Of a DNA stretch of 64,000 nucleotides, positions 44,472-54,141 are shown piece after piece. The notes below the pieces were generated by a model. The model was not told the origin of the DNA. It searched no databases and was given only the letters and a program-made list of their open reading frames with translations. Both the position numbers and the translations under genes were made by a program. The DNA is from Pseudomonadota bacterium (GTDB taxonomy: Bacteria > Pseudomonadota > Gammaproteobacteria > Burkholderiales > Ferrovaceae). The stretch spans positions 1-64,000 of the forward strand of contig JAJZBQ010000007.1 in assembly GCA_021798835.1 (NCBI GenBank), read 5' to 3'. The first letter of the stretch is position 1. The number at the start of each line of letters is the position of its first letter.

Positions 44472-45631
44472 CACTCCTTCCTCCATACCTGACTCAGCGC
44501 CGACACCAGACAATCCACCTGTTCCATCTCATGGACCGCCGACAGAGAAATCCTGAGCCTTGCCGTACCGTCCGGTACCGTGGGCGGACGAATAGGTGCT
44601 ACCCAGATACCCAATGCCTGCAGGGCCTCTGCCATTTTCATGACACGTCGGTTATCTCCCACCATAACAGGATGGATGGCCGTGACCGATGGCACAACTG
44701 GAAGCCCCTGTTCCCGCAACCCCATTTGCAATCGTTTACCCAGATTGCGCAACTGATCGCGACGAAATTCCTCGGCTCGTGCACACTCGATGGCCTTACG
44801 CGTTGCCGCACAAACCAGTGGCGGCAGTGCCGTGGAAAACATGTGGGTGCGCGCGCGCTGGGCCAACCAATCAACCAAGGCCTGACTTCCCACCACGCCC
44901 GCTCCCGAACTCCCCAATGCCTTGCCAAAAGTCACCGTGGTCAATACATGCTCCCCCCGGATCCCCGACTCTGCCACACTCCCCCTTCCCTGAGCCCCCA
45001 AAACCCCCACACCATGGGCATCATCGATCAATAACCCAGCACCATGACGCTCAGCCAGATCAGCCAGATCATGCAATGGAGCCACATCCCCATCCATGCT
45101 GAACACCCCGTCACTGATAATCCAGCGTTGACGCAAGGACGATTGTTGCAATGCCTGTTCCAGCGCGTTCATGTCCGCATGGGGATAAACCGTCAGCGCC
45201 CCTGGACGTGCCAGACGAATCCCATCAATCAAACTGGCATGATTCAGCGCATCCGAAAAAACCGCCGTATTCTGATCCACCAAAACAGGGAGTACTCCCA
45301 GATGCGCCAGATACCCCGACGAAAAAACCAATGACCGCGCCTGCCCCAACCACTCGGCCAACTCCCGCTCCAACTCGGCCTGAACATCACTGTATCCGCA
45401 AACCAGTGCCGAAGCGCCGGCACCCACGCCATAATGCGTCAGTGCCGATGCCGCCGCCTCACGTACCCGTGGATCATTGGCCAACCCCAGATAATCATTG
45501 GAACAAAAAGCCAGCAATGTTCGACCATCACAAGTCAACTCCGCCCCTTGCGCACCCTGCACGGGTCGAAAACCACGCTGCAGTCCCGCACGTTGCCAAG
45601 CCTTCTGACGTTCTCGATAAAGGTTTATCAT
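44471..45631 (-). CDS. bioF: 8-amino-7-oxononanoate synthase
   Basis: A 386-residue PLP enzyme joining pimeloyl thioester and alanine. LAFCSNDYLGLANDP, GVGAGASALVCGYSD, DDAHGVGVLG and the PLP lysine in TFGKALGSSGAGVVG are family motifs. It is the first gene of the bioF-bioA-bioD-symporter unit and is divergent from the ferredoxin-NADP reductase gene, with 79 bp between the starts. bioB, bioC and bioH are not in the window. Confidence 0.94.
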   Translation of the reverse strand: MINLYRERQKAWQRAGLQRGFRPVQGAQGAELTCDGRTLLAFCSNDYLGLANDPRVREAAASALTHYGVGAGASALVCGYSDVQAELERELAEWLGQARSLVFSSGYLAHLGVLPVLVDQNTAVFSDALNHASLIDGIRLARPGALTVYPHADMNALEQALQQSSLRQRWIISDGVFSMDGDVAPLHDLADLAERHGAGLLIDDAHGVGVLGAQGRGSVAESGIRGEHVLTTVTFGKALGSSGAGVVGSQALVDWLAQRARTHMFSTALPPLVCAATRKAIECARAEEFRRDQLRNLGKRLQMGLREQGLPVVPSVTAIHPVMVGDNRRVMKMAEALQALGIWVAPIRPPTVPDGTARLRISLSAVHEMEQVDCLVSALSQVWRKE

Positions 45632-45655
45632 GCTGTGATTATAACCGAGCAGACT

Positions 45656-45683
45656 TTGAGAACTGACGATAGCACTCTATAAT
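45656..45683 (+). promoter_or_regulatory. Sigma70-type promoter of ferredoxin-NADP reductase gene
   Basis: TTGAGA (45656-45661), 16 bp and a perfect TATAAT (45678-45683). The transcript would start near 45690, about 20 nt before the ATG. It lies in the 79-bp divergent space to bioF, so regulators bound here could affect both directions. Confidence 0.7.
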
Positions 45684-45710
45684 GGAGTTTTGTAAGGACT
45701 TTTTTTGACC

Positions 45711-46487
45711 ATGGCCGCTTATACCACCGAAAAGATACTCTCAGTCCATCACTGGAACGATACCCTGTTCAGTTTCACCGTCACCCGTGACCCGGGGTTA
45801 CGTTTTGAAAATGGTCATTTTGTCATGATCGGCCTCGAAGTCGATGGAAAACCTCTGACACGCGCCTACAGCATCGCCAGCGCCAACTATGAGGAACATC
45901 TGGAATTTCTCAGCATCAAGGTGCCCGATGGCCCTCTTACCTCACGACTTCAGCATATCCAGGTAGGCGATTCCCTGCTGGTCAGCAAAAAACCCGTGGG
46001 AACACTGGTCATTCATGACTTGCTCCCGGGAAAACACGCCTACCTGTTTTCCACAGGCACGGGACTGGCACCATTCATGAGCATCATCAAGGACCCGGAA
46101 ACCTACGATCGCTTCGAAAAAGTCATTCTGGTTCACGGTGTCCGCCAGATCTCGGAACTGGCCTACCGCGATTTCATCCGCGAGGATTTGCCTGCCAACG
46201 AATTTTTTGGGGAAGAAGTGCGCAACAAATTGATCTATTACCCCACCGTTACCCGCGAAGAATTTGAAACCACCGGGCGCGTCACCACCCTCATCGAAAA
46301 CGGCAAACTTTTTTCTGACATCGGCCTCCCCCCACTCGATCCAGCTGTGGATCGCGCCATGATCTGTGGTAGCCCTGGCATGCTCAAGGACATCTCGGCA
46401 TTACTCACGGCCCGTGGCATGAAAATCTCAGGCGGGGTCGGGGAACCCGGTGACTTCGTCATTGAACGGGCCTTTGTCGAACGCTAG
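45711..46487 (+). CDS. fpr: Ferredoxin--NADP reductase
   Basis: A 258-residue FAD enzyme of the bacterial Fpr type. FAD-binding RAYSIASANYEEHLEF (about 48-63), the NADP loop FSTGTGLAPFMSIIKDPETY (about 112-131), LVHGVRQISELAY and the C-terminal GGVGEPGDFVIERAFVER fit subclass I. It passes electrons between NADPH and ferredoxin or flavodoxin. The ATG at 45711 is favoured over a TTG 6 nt upstream. The stop overlaps the efflux pump gene end by 4 nt, tail to tail. Confidence 0.92.
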   Translation: MAAYTTEKILSVHHWNDTLFSFTVTRDPGLRFENGHFVMIGLEVDGKPLTRAYSIASANYEEHLEFLSIKVPDGPLTSRLQHIQVGDSLLVSKKPVGTLVIHDLLPGKHAYLFSTGTGLAPFMSIIKDPETYDRFEKVILVHGVRQISELAYRDFIREDLPANEFFGEEVRNKLIYYPTVTREEFETTGRVTTLIENGKLFSDIGLPPLDPAVDRAMICGSPGMLKDISALLTARGMKISGGVGEPGDFVIERAFVER

Positions 46488-49400
46488 TCGTCTTTTTCCT
46501 CGGGGCGGCGTTCACGCGCCAGCCAGAGATACATGGCCGGAACCACGAACAGGGTGAACAGCGTCCCAATCGACAGCCCCGAAAAAATCACCAATCCCAT
46601 GGCCCTACGTCCTGCGGCACCGGCCCCTCCCGCCAACACCAGCGGCAAGACTCCCAACACCATGGCGGCTGTCGTCATCAGGATGGGGCGCATCCGAATT
46701 CCTGCTGCTTCGATAATCGCTTCCCGTTTTGGATGCCCCTGACGTTGCTGTTCATTGGCAAACTGGACAATCAGTATGCCGTGCTTGCTGATCAGTCCCA
46801 TCAGGGTGACCAATCCCACCTGGGTATAGATATTCAGGCTGGCAGCCCCCAGATTGATGAGCAACAAGGCACCAAACAGGGCCATGGGAATGGAGATAAG
46901 GATAATCAGTGGATCGCGGAAACTTTCAAACAAGGCGGCCAGCACCAGAAACACCATCAGTACGGCAAATAACAACGTCGCCGCAAAACCACCCGATTCA
47001 CTCATAAATTGTCGAGAAGCCCCCGAATAATCAATATTGAAACCCGTGGGAGCGACTTCTTCGAGGGTTTTCTGGAGAAAAGCCAGCACCTCGCCTTGGG
47101 ACACCAGCGGTGTCGCCACTCCCCCGATGGTCGTGGCGTTGAGTTGTTGAAAGTGGCTGACGGTTTCTGGTACCACCACCTGTTGCATATGTCCCAAGGT
47201 CGCTGCAGAGAACAGTCGGCCATCCGGCGTATGAAAATAATAACCCGGGATCTGGGAAGGATTGAGTCGATCGGTCTGTCGTACTTGAGGAATGACCCGG
47301 TAAGAACGGCCATCCATGGAAAAATAATTAATCGTATTACCCGATAACGCAGCGCTGAGGGTATCGCCCACGTCCTGCTCTGTCAAACCCAGGCTGGCGA
47401 CCTTGTCACGATCAACGATGAATCGTGATTGAGGTTTATCCAACTTCAAATCAGCATCCACAAAAAAGAACATCCCGCTCTGACGTGCCCGTTCCAGCAC
47501 TTTCTGCGCCACATCATTGAGTTGTTCAAAGGATTCCGTGGTGGTAATGACAAACTGGACCGGCAATCCCTGCGTCCCCGGCAAAGGAGGAAATTGAAAA
47601 GCCGCGACACGCACCCCCGGTACCTGGGACCAGCGTATCTGCAAATCCTTTTGCAACTGTTCCGCCGAGCGCTTACGATCTTCCCAAGGTTTGAACACCA
47701 CCCCGCCGATCCCCTGGTTGATCACCGGAGAACCGGTAATCTGAAACATTTGTGCATACTCGGGCTCTTGTCTGGCGATTTTCTGCAATGCTTGAGCATT
47801 ACGCAACATTTCGTCTGAAGTGACATTGGCAGGCCCAATGATCGAATACAGGACAATCCCCTGATCCTCCTGAGGGGCCAATTCGCGCATTGAAGTCATG
47901 AACAGAAATACCGTCAACCCCAAAAACAAAAAGCCCATGACAATCCAGACTGCAGGGGTTCTCAATGCGCTGGTCAGCAGGGTTTTATAACGCTCATGCA
48001 AACTGTCCAAGCGCTGTTCGAGGCGTGCCAGCATCCCGGTAGCAGGCCCTACCTGCTGCAGAAAATGCGCACACATCACCGGGGACAATGTCAATGCCAC
48101 CACACCGGAAACCGTCACAGCACCCGCCAGCGTAAAAGCAAACTCGGTAAATAACGCCCCCGTCAGTCCACCCTGAAAACCAATGGGAATATAGACCGCC
48201 ACCAATACCACCGTCATGGCCAAAATGGGGCCAGCCAATTCGCGGGCAGCGAGAAAAGCCGCCTCGCGCGCGGTCTTCCCCTCGCGTTGATGGCGTTCCA
48301 CATTCTCTACCACGATAATGGCATCATCCACCACCAGCCCAATGGCCAACACCAATGCCAGCAGTGTCAACAGGTTGATGGAATACCCCAGCATTAACAT
48401 GATCAGAAACGTACCCACCAGCGACAATGGCAACGTCACCACCGGGATGAATACCGCACGCAAGCGCCCCAAAAACAGGAAGATCACCGCCGTCACAATG
48501 ACCAGCGCCTCCAATAAAGTCTTGGCTACTTCATGAATGGCTGAGGTAATGTATTCCGTAGAGTCATAGACAATTTTTCCGGTCAGCCCCGTGGGTAGTT
48601 TTGCCTGCAGTGCCGGGAAGGCGCGGCGTACACGTTGGGCCACCTCCAGCACATTGGCTGTTGGGGCCACCTTGATCCCGATAAATACCGATTTTTGACC
48701 ATCGAATGCCACATTGAACTCATAATTGTCGGAGCCCAACGTTACCTCAGCAACATCTTCGAGGCGCACCAGCGACAGCCCCTTATGCTTGATCACCAAC
48801 CGTTTGAATTCCTCGACGGAATGCAGATCTGTACCAGCCGTCAAATCTACCGTCACCGCCTGACCCTTGGCTGCTCCCGCAGATGCCAGATAATTGTTGG
48901 CAGCCAGCGCCGCACTGACATCCGCAGCGGTCACCCCATTGGCTGCCATACGCGTCTCGTCCAACCAGGCACGCAGGGCAAAATTCCGGGCACCCAGTAA
49001 CTCAGCAGTCTGGACCCCCTCCAGAGAATCCAGGGTTGGTTTGACTTCGCGCAACAAAAAATCGGTCACATTGCTGGTCGACAAAGAATCGCTATAAAAG
49101 CCCATGTACATGGCATCAATACTCTGCCCCACCTGAACCGACAGAACCGGTTGCTGTGCTTGGGGGGGCAGTTGATTACGCACCGAATTGACCTGAGTAT
49201 TGATCTCGGTCAATGCTCGACTGGCATCGTAATTCAGCCTCAGGGTAGCGGTGATCACCGAAGCCCCCATGAGACTATTGGACGACAGATAGTCAATTCC
49301 CTGTGCCTGCGCGATGGCGGCTTCCAGCGGCTGGGTAATGAATCCCGCCACCGTTTGGGCATCCGCCCCAAAGTAGGCCGTGTTGATGGTCACCACGGCA

Positions 49401-49525
49401 TTCTGCGTGCTCGGGTACTGGTTGACGGGCAAACTCATCAAGGCGCGCAGACCCAGTACCAGAATCACCAGGTTCACCACCGTGGCCAGCACGGGTCTCC
49501 GCAAGAAAAGGTCAGTAAAGCGCAT
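46484..49525 (-). CDS. RND family multidrug efflux transporter
   Basis: A 1,013-residue HAE1-type pump of the inner membrane. RFTDLFLRRPVLATVVNLVI at the start, the first porter loop with TITINTAYFGADAQTV-like sequence, VVDDAIIVVENVERH (proton-relay Asp pair in helix 4) and the mirror repeat FVVPAMYLWLARE at the end are typical. It forms a tripartite pump with the two genes before it. The ATG at 49525 is chosen; a TTG at 49537 overlapping the preceding stop is possible. Substrates are unknown. Confidence 0.92.
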   Translation of the reverse strand: MRFTDLFLRRPVLATVVNLVILVLGLRALMSLPVNQYPSTQNAVVTINTAYFGADAQTVAGFITQPLEAAIAQAQGIDYLSSNSLMGASVITATLRLNYDASRALTEINTQVNSVRNQLPPQAQQPVLSVQVGQSIDAMYMGFYSDSLSTSNVTDFLLREVKPTLDSLEGVQTAELLGARNFALRAWLDETRMAANGVTAADVSAALAANNYLASAGAAKGQAVTVDLTAGTDLHSVEEFKRLVIKHKGLSLVRLEDVAEVTLGSDNYEFNVAFDGQKSVFIGIKVAPTANVLEVAQRVRRAFPALQAKLPTGLTGKIVYDSTEYITSAIHEVAKTLLEALVIVTAVIFLFLGRLRAVFIPVVTLPLSLVGTFLIMLMLGYSINLLTLLALVLAIGLVVDDAIIVVENVERHQREGKTAREAAFLAARELAGPILAMTVVLVAVYIPIGFQGGLTGALFTEFAFTLAGAVTVSGVVALTLSPVMCAHFLQQVGPATGMLARLEQRLDSLHERYKTLLTSALRTPAVWIVMGFLFLGLTVFLFMTSMRELAPQEDQGIVLYSIIGPANVTSDEMLRNAQALQKIARQEPEYAQMFQITGSPVINQGIGGVVFKPWEDRKRSAEQLQKDLQIRWSQVPGVRVAAFQFPPLPGTQGLPVQFVITTTESFEQLNDVAQKVLERARQSGMFFFVDADLKLDKPQSRFIVDRDKVASLGLTEQDVGDTLSAALSGNTINYFSMDGRSYRVIPQVRQTDRLNPSQIPGYYFHTPDGRLFSAATLGHMQQVVVPETVSHFQQLNATTIGGVATPLVSQGEVLAFLQKTLEEVAPTGFNIDYSGASRQFMSESGGFAATLLFAVLMVFLVLAALFESFRDPLIILISIPMALFGALLLINLGAASLNIYTQVGLVTLMGLISKHGILIVQFANEQQRQGHPKREAIIEAAGIRMRPILMTTAAMVLGVLPLVLAGGAGAAGRRAMGLVIFSGLSIGTLFTLFVVPAMYLWLARERRPEEKDD

Positions 49526-49533
49526 GGTGGTTC

Positions 49534-50673
49534 TCAATGTTCCTGCGGGGTCGGATAAGCCGCATCGGGCGGGGCTGCCTGGTGACTGATTTTGACTGGC
49601 ATACCCGATGTCAACTTGAGTTGTCCACTGGTCACTACCTCATCGCCCACCTTGAGACCCCCGCTCACCGCCACTTGATCCCCGCGCGTATCCCCCATGG
49701 TGATAAAGACCTGCTGCACCTGTGGCTCCGTCGCTTTATCGCGATGCACCACAAAAACTGTGGCCCCATAGGGATTGAAGGCAATCGCGGACTGAGGCAA
49801 GGTCAACTGCGGCCCCGACTTGCCATACTCCCAAGTGACATGGGCAAAAGTTCCGGGCAGCAGTCTCAGTGTCGTCGCGTCGAGACGAGCCTCCACCGCG
49901 ACATTACGCGTCGCCGCCTGAACCTGGCTGTCATACGCCACCACATGTGCAGGCACCGTTTTGCCAGGCCATGCTTCAAAACTCAGCCGGACCGTCTGTC
50001 CCGTCGTCAAATGCCCCAGATATTGTTGAGGCAAGGTAAAGTCAACGCGCAATTGGTCCAGGGTTTCCAGACTGGCAATCTTGTCTCCTGCATTCAGATA
50101 TTGCCCCGGACTCAACATGGTAATCCCCATCTGACCAGAAAATGGGGCTGTAATCCTTTTCTTGGCCAATTGAGCACGCGCTTGATCGCATTGCGCCGTA
50201 CGACTCCGAACTTCCGCTTCATCACTTTCCAACTGCGCCTGACTGATGGCATGAATGGCCGCCTGTGCCTGATCACGTTTCAAAGTCAAGCGTGCCAACT
50301 CCAGGCCCGCCTCCTGACTGACCACAGAAAAACGCTCCACATCATCCACCAATTCCACCAGCAGTTGTCCAGCCTTGACTCGCTCTCCAGATCGAAAGTT
50401 TACCTGGCGCACAATCCCTGCCACTTCACTGGTCAATTCGGCACCCTCCAGCGCCCTCAAGGAACCAATGGTTTCAAAAGAAGGTTGCCAAGGGGTCATC
50501 GCCAGAATCTGCGTTGTCACCACCTGTGGGGGATGCGCCGCTTGACTGAATATTTTGTGCATCATGGCACGCCGGAAGAGACCGAAGCCAACCAGTCCAG
50601 CGACCAATAAAAACATGAGCAACCCCATGATGATAAATCTTTTTCTGGATGAATAGGCAGAGGTAGATGTCAT
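49534..50673 (-). CDS. RND periplasmic adaptor (membrane fusion protein)
   Basis: A 379-residue adaptor with an N-terminal anchor helix (about 13-32), a lipoyl half (GSLRALEGAELTSEVAGIV...FRSGERVKAGQLLVEL), a helical hairpin, the matching half ITAPFSGQMGI, and a beta-barrel with VDFTLPQQYLGHL. It links the RND pump to the outer membrane channel. Order outer membrane factor, adaptor, pump in one direction is usual for such operons. Confidence 0.9.
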   Translation of the reverse strand: MTSTSAYSSRKRFIIMGLLMFLLVAGLVGFGLFRRAMMHKIFSQAAHPPQVVTTQILAMTPWQPSFETIGSLRALEGAELTSEVAGIVRQVNFRSGERVKAGQLLVELVDDVERFSVVSQEAGLELARLTLKRDQAQAAIHAISQAQLESDEAEVRSRTAQCDQARAQLAKKRITAPFSGQMGITMLSPGQYLNAGDKIASLETLDQLRVDFTLPQQYLGHLTTGQTVRLSFEAWPGKTVPAHVVAYDSQVQAATRNVAVEARLDATTLRLLPGTFAHVTWEYGKSGPQLTLPQSAIAFNPYGATVFVVHRDKATEPQVQQVFITMGDTRGDQVAVSGGLKVGDEVVTSGQLKLTSGMPVKISHQAAPPDAAYPTPQEH

Positions 50674-50710
50674 GGGATCACCGAGCAGCGAAATAAGCGG
50701 TCATGTAAAT

Positions 50711-52162
50711 TCATTGCGGAAAGGGGTCTTCTGCCCCGAGCGCCAGATACAGCGCTGCGGTATCAGCCAAGCGCGCTCCGGTGGCTCCAGCCAGGGCCAG
50801 TTGTTGCTGGGCTTCCTGTTGTCTGGCAGACAGCACCACTGGATACGACACTCCCCCCCACTGGTACTGTTGCTGAGTCAGATTCAGGGTCAATTGTTGC
50901 GAACGCTCCGCCTGCTGGTCCGTCGTCAAGGTATCCGCATCGTGGTTCAAGGCACCCAGAACATCCGCCACCGAACGAAAAGCATCGACCACTGTCTGAC
51001 GATACTGGGCCGCTGCCGCATCCACGGCGGCACGAGCCCCACGTTCGGCGGCCTTCAATGCACCCCCGTGAAACAACGGCTGCACAACCCCGGCCCCCAG
51101 ACTCCAAACCTCTGAGGCCGGGCTGAACAAGGCCCCCGGGGTCAGTGCCAACGCTCCCATACTGCCGTTCAATGTAATGTCTGGATAAGCCCCTGATATG
51201 GTCACCCCCAGATTGGCTGTGGCGGCATGCCACTGCGCTTCGCTGGCACGGATATCCGGCCGCTGGTGTACCAGTTCCGAGGGAACCACCGTGGGAACAT
51301 GCTCGGGAAGATGCAGATCCGTCAGGGTAAATTGCGGTAGCGCCGACTGGTTCGGGTATTGGCCCATGTAGGCCGCCAACTGATGACGCACTTGATCAAG
51401 TTGCTGTTCCAGGACGTTACGACTGGCCAGACTCTGTGCCAGTTCTGTTTCCGGTTGCGACAACTCATTCAATGACAAAGCACCCAATGCCTGACGCTGG
51501 CGCGCCAGTTCCAGCGCTTCACGCTGAGCCATCACCAGATCATCAGTGGCCTTGATTTGAGCGCGCAACATGGCCTCCCGTACCACGGTTGTCACCACAT
51601 TCGCCGCCAACGTTTCACGAGCCGCCTGCCAAAGGTGCGCCTGCACTTCACGCTGGGCTTCCTGCGTCTCAATGCGCCGCCGATTGCCTCCAAAAACATC
51701 CAGAGGATAGGATACGTTGACCGCTGCATTGGTCAGGCTGAAAGTGTAAGCCTGACCTCCTGGCAAGCCAAACTCGGCAGTAGATAGGCGTTGACGGGTT
51801 TGTGCCAGTTGTGCATCGGCTGTTGGCAAGGTCAGGCTGTCCCGCAAGGCATTTGCCGTCTGGGCAGCCTGGATCAGAGAAGCACGCGCCGCATCCACGG
51901 TGGGATTCTGATCCAGTGCGAGCTGGACCATGCGATTGAGATTTTCACAACCGTAAGACTGCCACCAATATTGCCGCCGCCGACCATCAAAATGCTGGGC
52001 AGGCAACTCCGCGGGAGAAGACAATACAGCGGCCTTAGAGTCCAGCGTGGGGACAGTAAAATCGGGACCGACCGTCGTACAACCGACCAAGACCAGCGCG
52101 CCGACCCCAACCAAGCCGGAAGTTCCACTGACCTTCCGAATTGTTTTGCCGCCTACGCCCAC
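50711..52162 (-). CDS. Outer membrane efflux channel lipoprotein (NodT type)
   Basis: A 483-residue TolC-like channel subunit. Lipobox VLVGC with Cys near 28, then TTVGPDFTVP, WWQSYGCENLNRMVQLAL, and two OEP repeats ending in DAFRSVADVLGALN and RLADTAALYLALG. It is the first gene of the efflux unit; 37 nt separate it from the adaptor gene. Confidence 0.9.
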   Translation of the reverse strand: MGVGGKTIRKVSGTSGLVGVGALVLVGCTTVGPDFTVPTLDSKAAVLSSPAELPAQHFDGRRRQYWWQSYGCENLNRMVQLALDQNPTVDAARASLIQAAQTANALRDSLTLPTADAQLAQTRQRLSTAEFGLPGGQAYTFSLTNAAVNVSYPLDVFGGNRRRIETQEAQREVQAHLWQAARETLAANVVTTVVREAMLRAQIKATDDLVMAQREALELARQRQALGALSLNELSQPETELAQSLASRNVLEQQLDQVRHQLAAYMGQYPNQSALPQFTLTDLHLPEHVPTVVPSELVHQRPDIRASEAQWHAATANLGVTISGAYPDITLNGSMGALALTPGALFSPASEVWSLGAGVVQPLFHGGALKAAERGARAAVDAAAAQYRQTVVDAFRSVADVLGALNHDADTLTTDQQAERSQQLTLNLTQQQYQWGGVSYPVVLSARQQEAQQQLALAGATGARLADTAALYLALGAEDPFPQ

Positions 52163-52243
52163 GATTTTACTCCCATTCTAAAAAGGGTCATTGTACGCAT
52201 TCGTACTACGATACACAACGCCCCTGATCAGAAGAGGAGTTGC

Positions 52244-54055
52244 CTAACTGCGCGATGCCCTTTTGCGTTCATGCTCCTGAAGATGACGCTTGCGAATCCG
52301 CAAGGTCTGGGGTGTAATTTCCACCAGTTCGTCATCATCGATGAACTCAATCGCCGACTCCAACGTCAAGGACACCGGTGGGGTCAGCACCACCGCCTCA
52401 TCCTTTCCTGCAGCCCGAACATTGGTCAGTTGTTTGGTCTTGACAGGATTGACCACCAGATCGTTGTCGCGACTGTGAATCCCGATAACCATCCCCTCAT
52501 ACACACGATCTCCGGGTACCACAAACATGCGTCCACGTTCCTGAAGTTTCCACAACGCATAGGCCACCGCGTCCCCTTGCTCAGCAGAAATCAGCACGCC
52601 ATTATGGCGCGCCGCAATTTCCGGTTTCATGGGACCATAATCATCGAAAACATGACTCATCAACCCGGTTCCGCGTGTCATGGTCAGAAACTCCGACTGA
52701 AAACCGATCAATCCACGCGCTGGAATATGGTAATCGAGGCGTACGCGCCCCTGTCCATCGGGTTGCATGTCCTGAAGATCTCCACGCCGTTCACCCAGCG
52801 CCTGCATCACCGCCCCCTGGTGCCCCTCTTCCACATCCAGGGTCAACGCTTCAAATGGCTCATGACGCACGCCATCAATTTCCTTGAGCAACACACGAGG
52901 GCGGGAAACCGCCAACTCATACCCTTCGCGACGCATATTCTCCAGCAAGATAGTGAGATGCAATTCCCCACGCCCCGACACCAGAAAGACATCGGTATCA
53001 TCGGTATCCTGAACGCGCAACGCAACATTGCTCAGCAACTCCCGATCCAGCCGTTCCCGCAACTGACGACTGGTGACAAATTTCCCTTCCTGACCAGCAA
53101 AAGGCGAGGTATTGACCTGGAAATTCATGGTCAGTGTCGGCTCATCCACCGCCAACATCGGGAGTGCTTCGGGTTTATCGGTATCCGACAACGTCACTCC
53201 AATACCCACGTCTTCGATACCCGTCACCAGGACAATATCGCCTGCTTCCGCATTCTCGAACGGGACTCGTTCCAACCCCTTGAAACCCAGTACCTGATTG
53301 ATGCGTCCTTTCTTTGGAGTAGAATCGACCCCGCGCAAGATCGCCACATCCTGACCCGGACGAATCCGACCCCGATGCACCCGGCCAATCCCGATACGTC
53401 CGACAAAACTGGAGTAGTCCAGCGAAACGATCTGCAACTGAAGTGGCGCATCTGGATCGCCCAAGCGCTCCGGAACATGACGCAATACCGCTTCAAACAA
53501 GGGGCGCAAATCGCTCCCTGGTTTGGATGGATCCAGGGTAGCATAGCCTTGCAGGGCTGAAGCATACACCACCGGAAAATCCAACTGCTCCTCCGTTGCT
53601 CCCAACTTGTCAAACAGATCAAACGTATGGTTGACGACCCAATCCGGACGCGCGCCGGGGCGATCGATCTTGTTGACGACCACAATGGGCTTCAGCCCTT
53701 GCGCCAATGCCTTGCGTGTCACAAACCGGGTCTGGGGCATAGGGCCCTCGACCGCATCAACCAGCAACAATACGCCATCGACCATGGACAACACGCGTTC
53801 CACTTCTCCCCCGAAGTCGGCATGTCCCGGGGTATCCACAATATTGATGTGGGTTCCCTCAAATTCCACAGCACAATTCTTGGCCAGGATGGTAATCCCT
53901 CGTTCCTTTTCCAGATCGTTGCTGTCCATGACCCGTTCCGACACCTGCTGGTGTGCCGCGAACGTACCGGACTGTTGCAGAAGTTTATCCACCAGAGTGG
54001 TTTTACCATGATCGACGTGGGCGATGATGGCGATGTTACGCAGATGACGGGCCAT
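52244..54055 (-). CDS. typA: Translational GTPase TypA/BipA
   Basis: A 603-residue ribosome-associated GTPase active in stress and cold growth. G1 AHVDHGKTTLVDKLL, the switch region KERGITILAKNCAV, G3 DTPGHADFGGEV and G4 NKIDRPGARPDWV are intact. The C-terminal part contains EPFEALTLDVEEGHQGAVMQ and RGLIGFQSEFLTMTRGTGLM as in BipA. It stands alone, divergent from the arnD-like gene. Confidence 0.96.
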   Translation of the reverse strand: MARHLRNIAIIAHVDHGKTTLVDKLLQQSGTFAAHQQVSERVMDSNDLEKERGITILAKNCAVEFEGTHINIVDTPGHADFGGEVERVLSMVDGVLLLVDAVEGPMPQTRFVTRKALAQGLKPIVVVNKIDRPGARPDWVVNHTFDLFDKLGATEEQLDFPVVYASALQGYATLDPSKPGSDLRPLFEAVLRHVPERLGDPDAPLQLQIVSLDYSSFVGRIGIGRVHRGRIRPGQDVAILRGVDSTPKKGRINQVLGFKGLERVPFENAEAGDIVLVTGIEDVGIGVTLSDTDKPEALPMLAVDEPTLTMNFQVNTSPFAGQEGKFVTSRQLRERLDRELLSNVALRVQDTDDTDVFLVSGRGELHLTILLENMRREGYELAVSRPRVLLKEIDGVRHEPFEALTLDVEEGHQGAVMQALGERRGDLQDMQPDGQGRVRLDYHIPARGLIGFQSEFLTMTRGTGLMSHVFDDYGPMKPEIAARHNGVLISAEQGDAVAYALWKLQERGRMFVVPGDRVYEGMVIGIHSRDNDLVVNPVKTKQLTNVRAAGKDEAVVLTPPVSLTLESAIEFIDDDELVEITPQTLRIRKRHLQEHERKRASRS

Positions 54056-54141
54056 GAAATTAAACCAAAAAAGAGAAAGTGCGTCATTCTACCAGCAAGG
54101 GGGGGTTGCCGAGTGGAGGAATTTTGTCCATAGTCACGGTT

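Noticed and set aside
51791..53560. A long plus-strand open frame of 589 codons
   Set aside because: It lies opposite typA and the outer membrane channel gene, both with clear family motifs; its own translation shows no domain.
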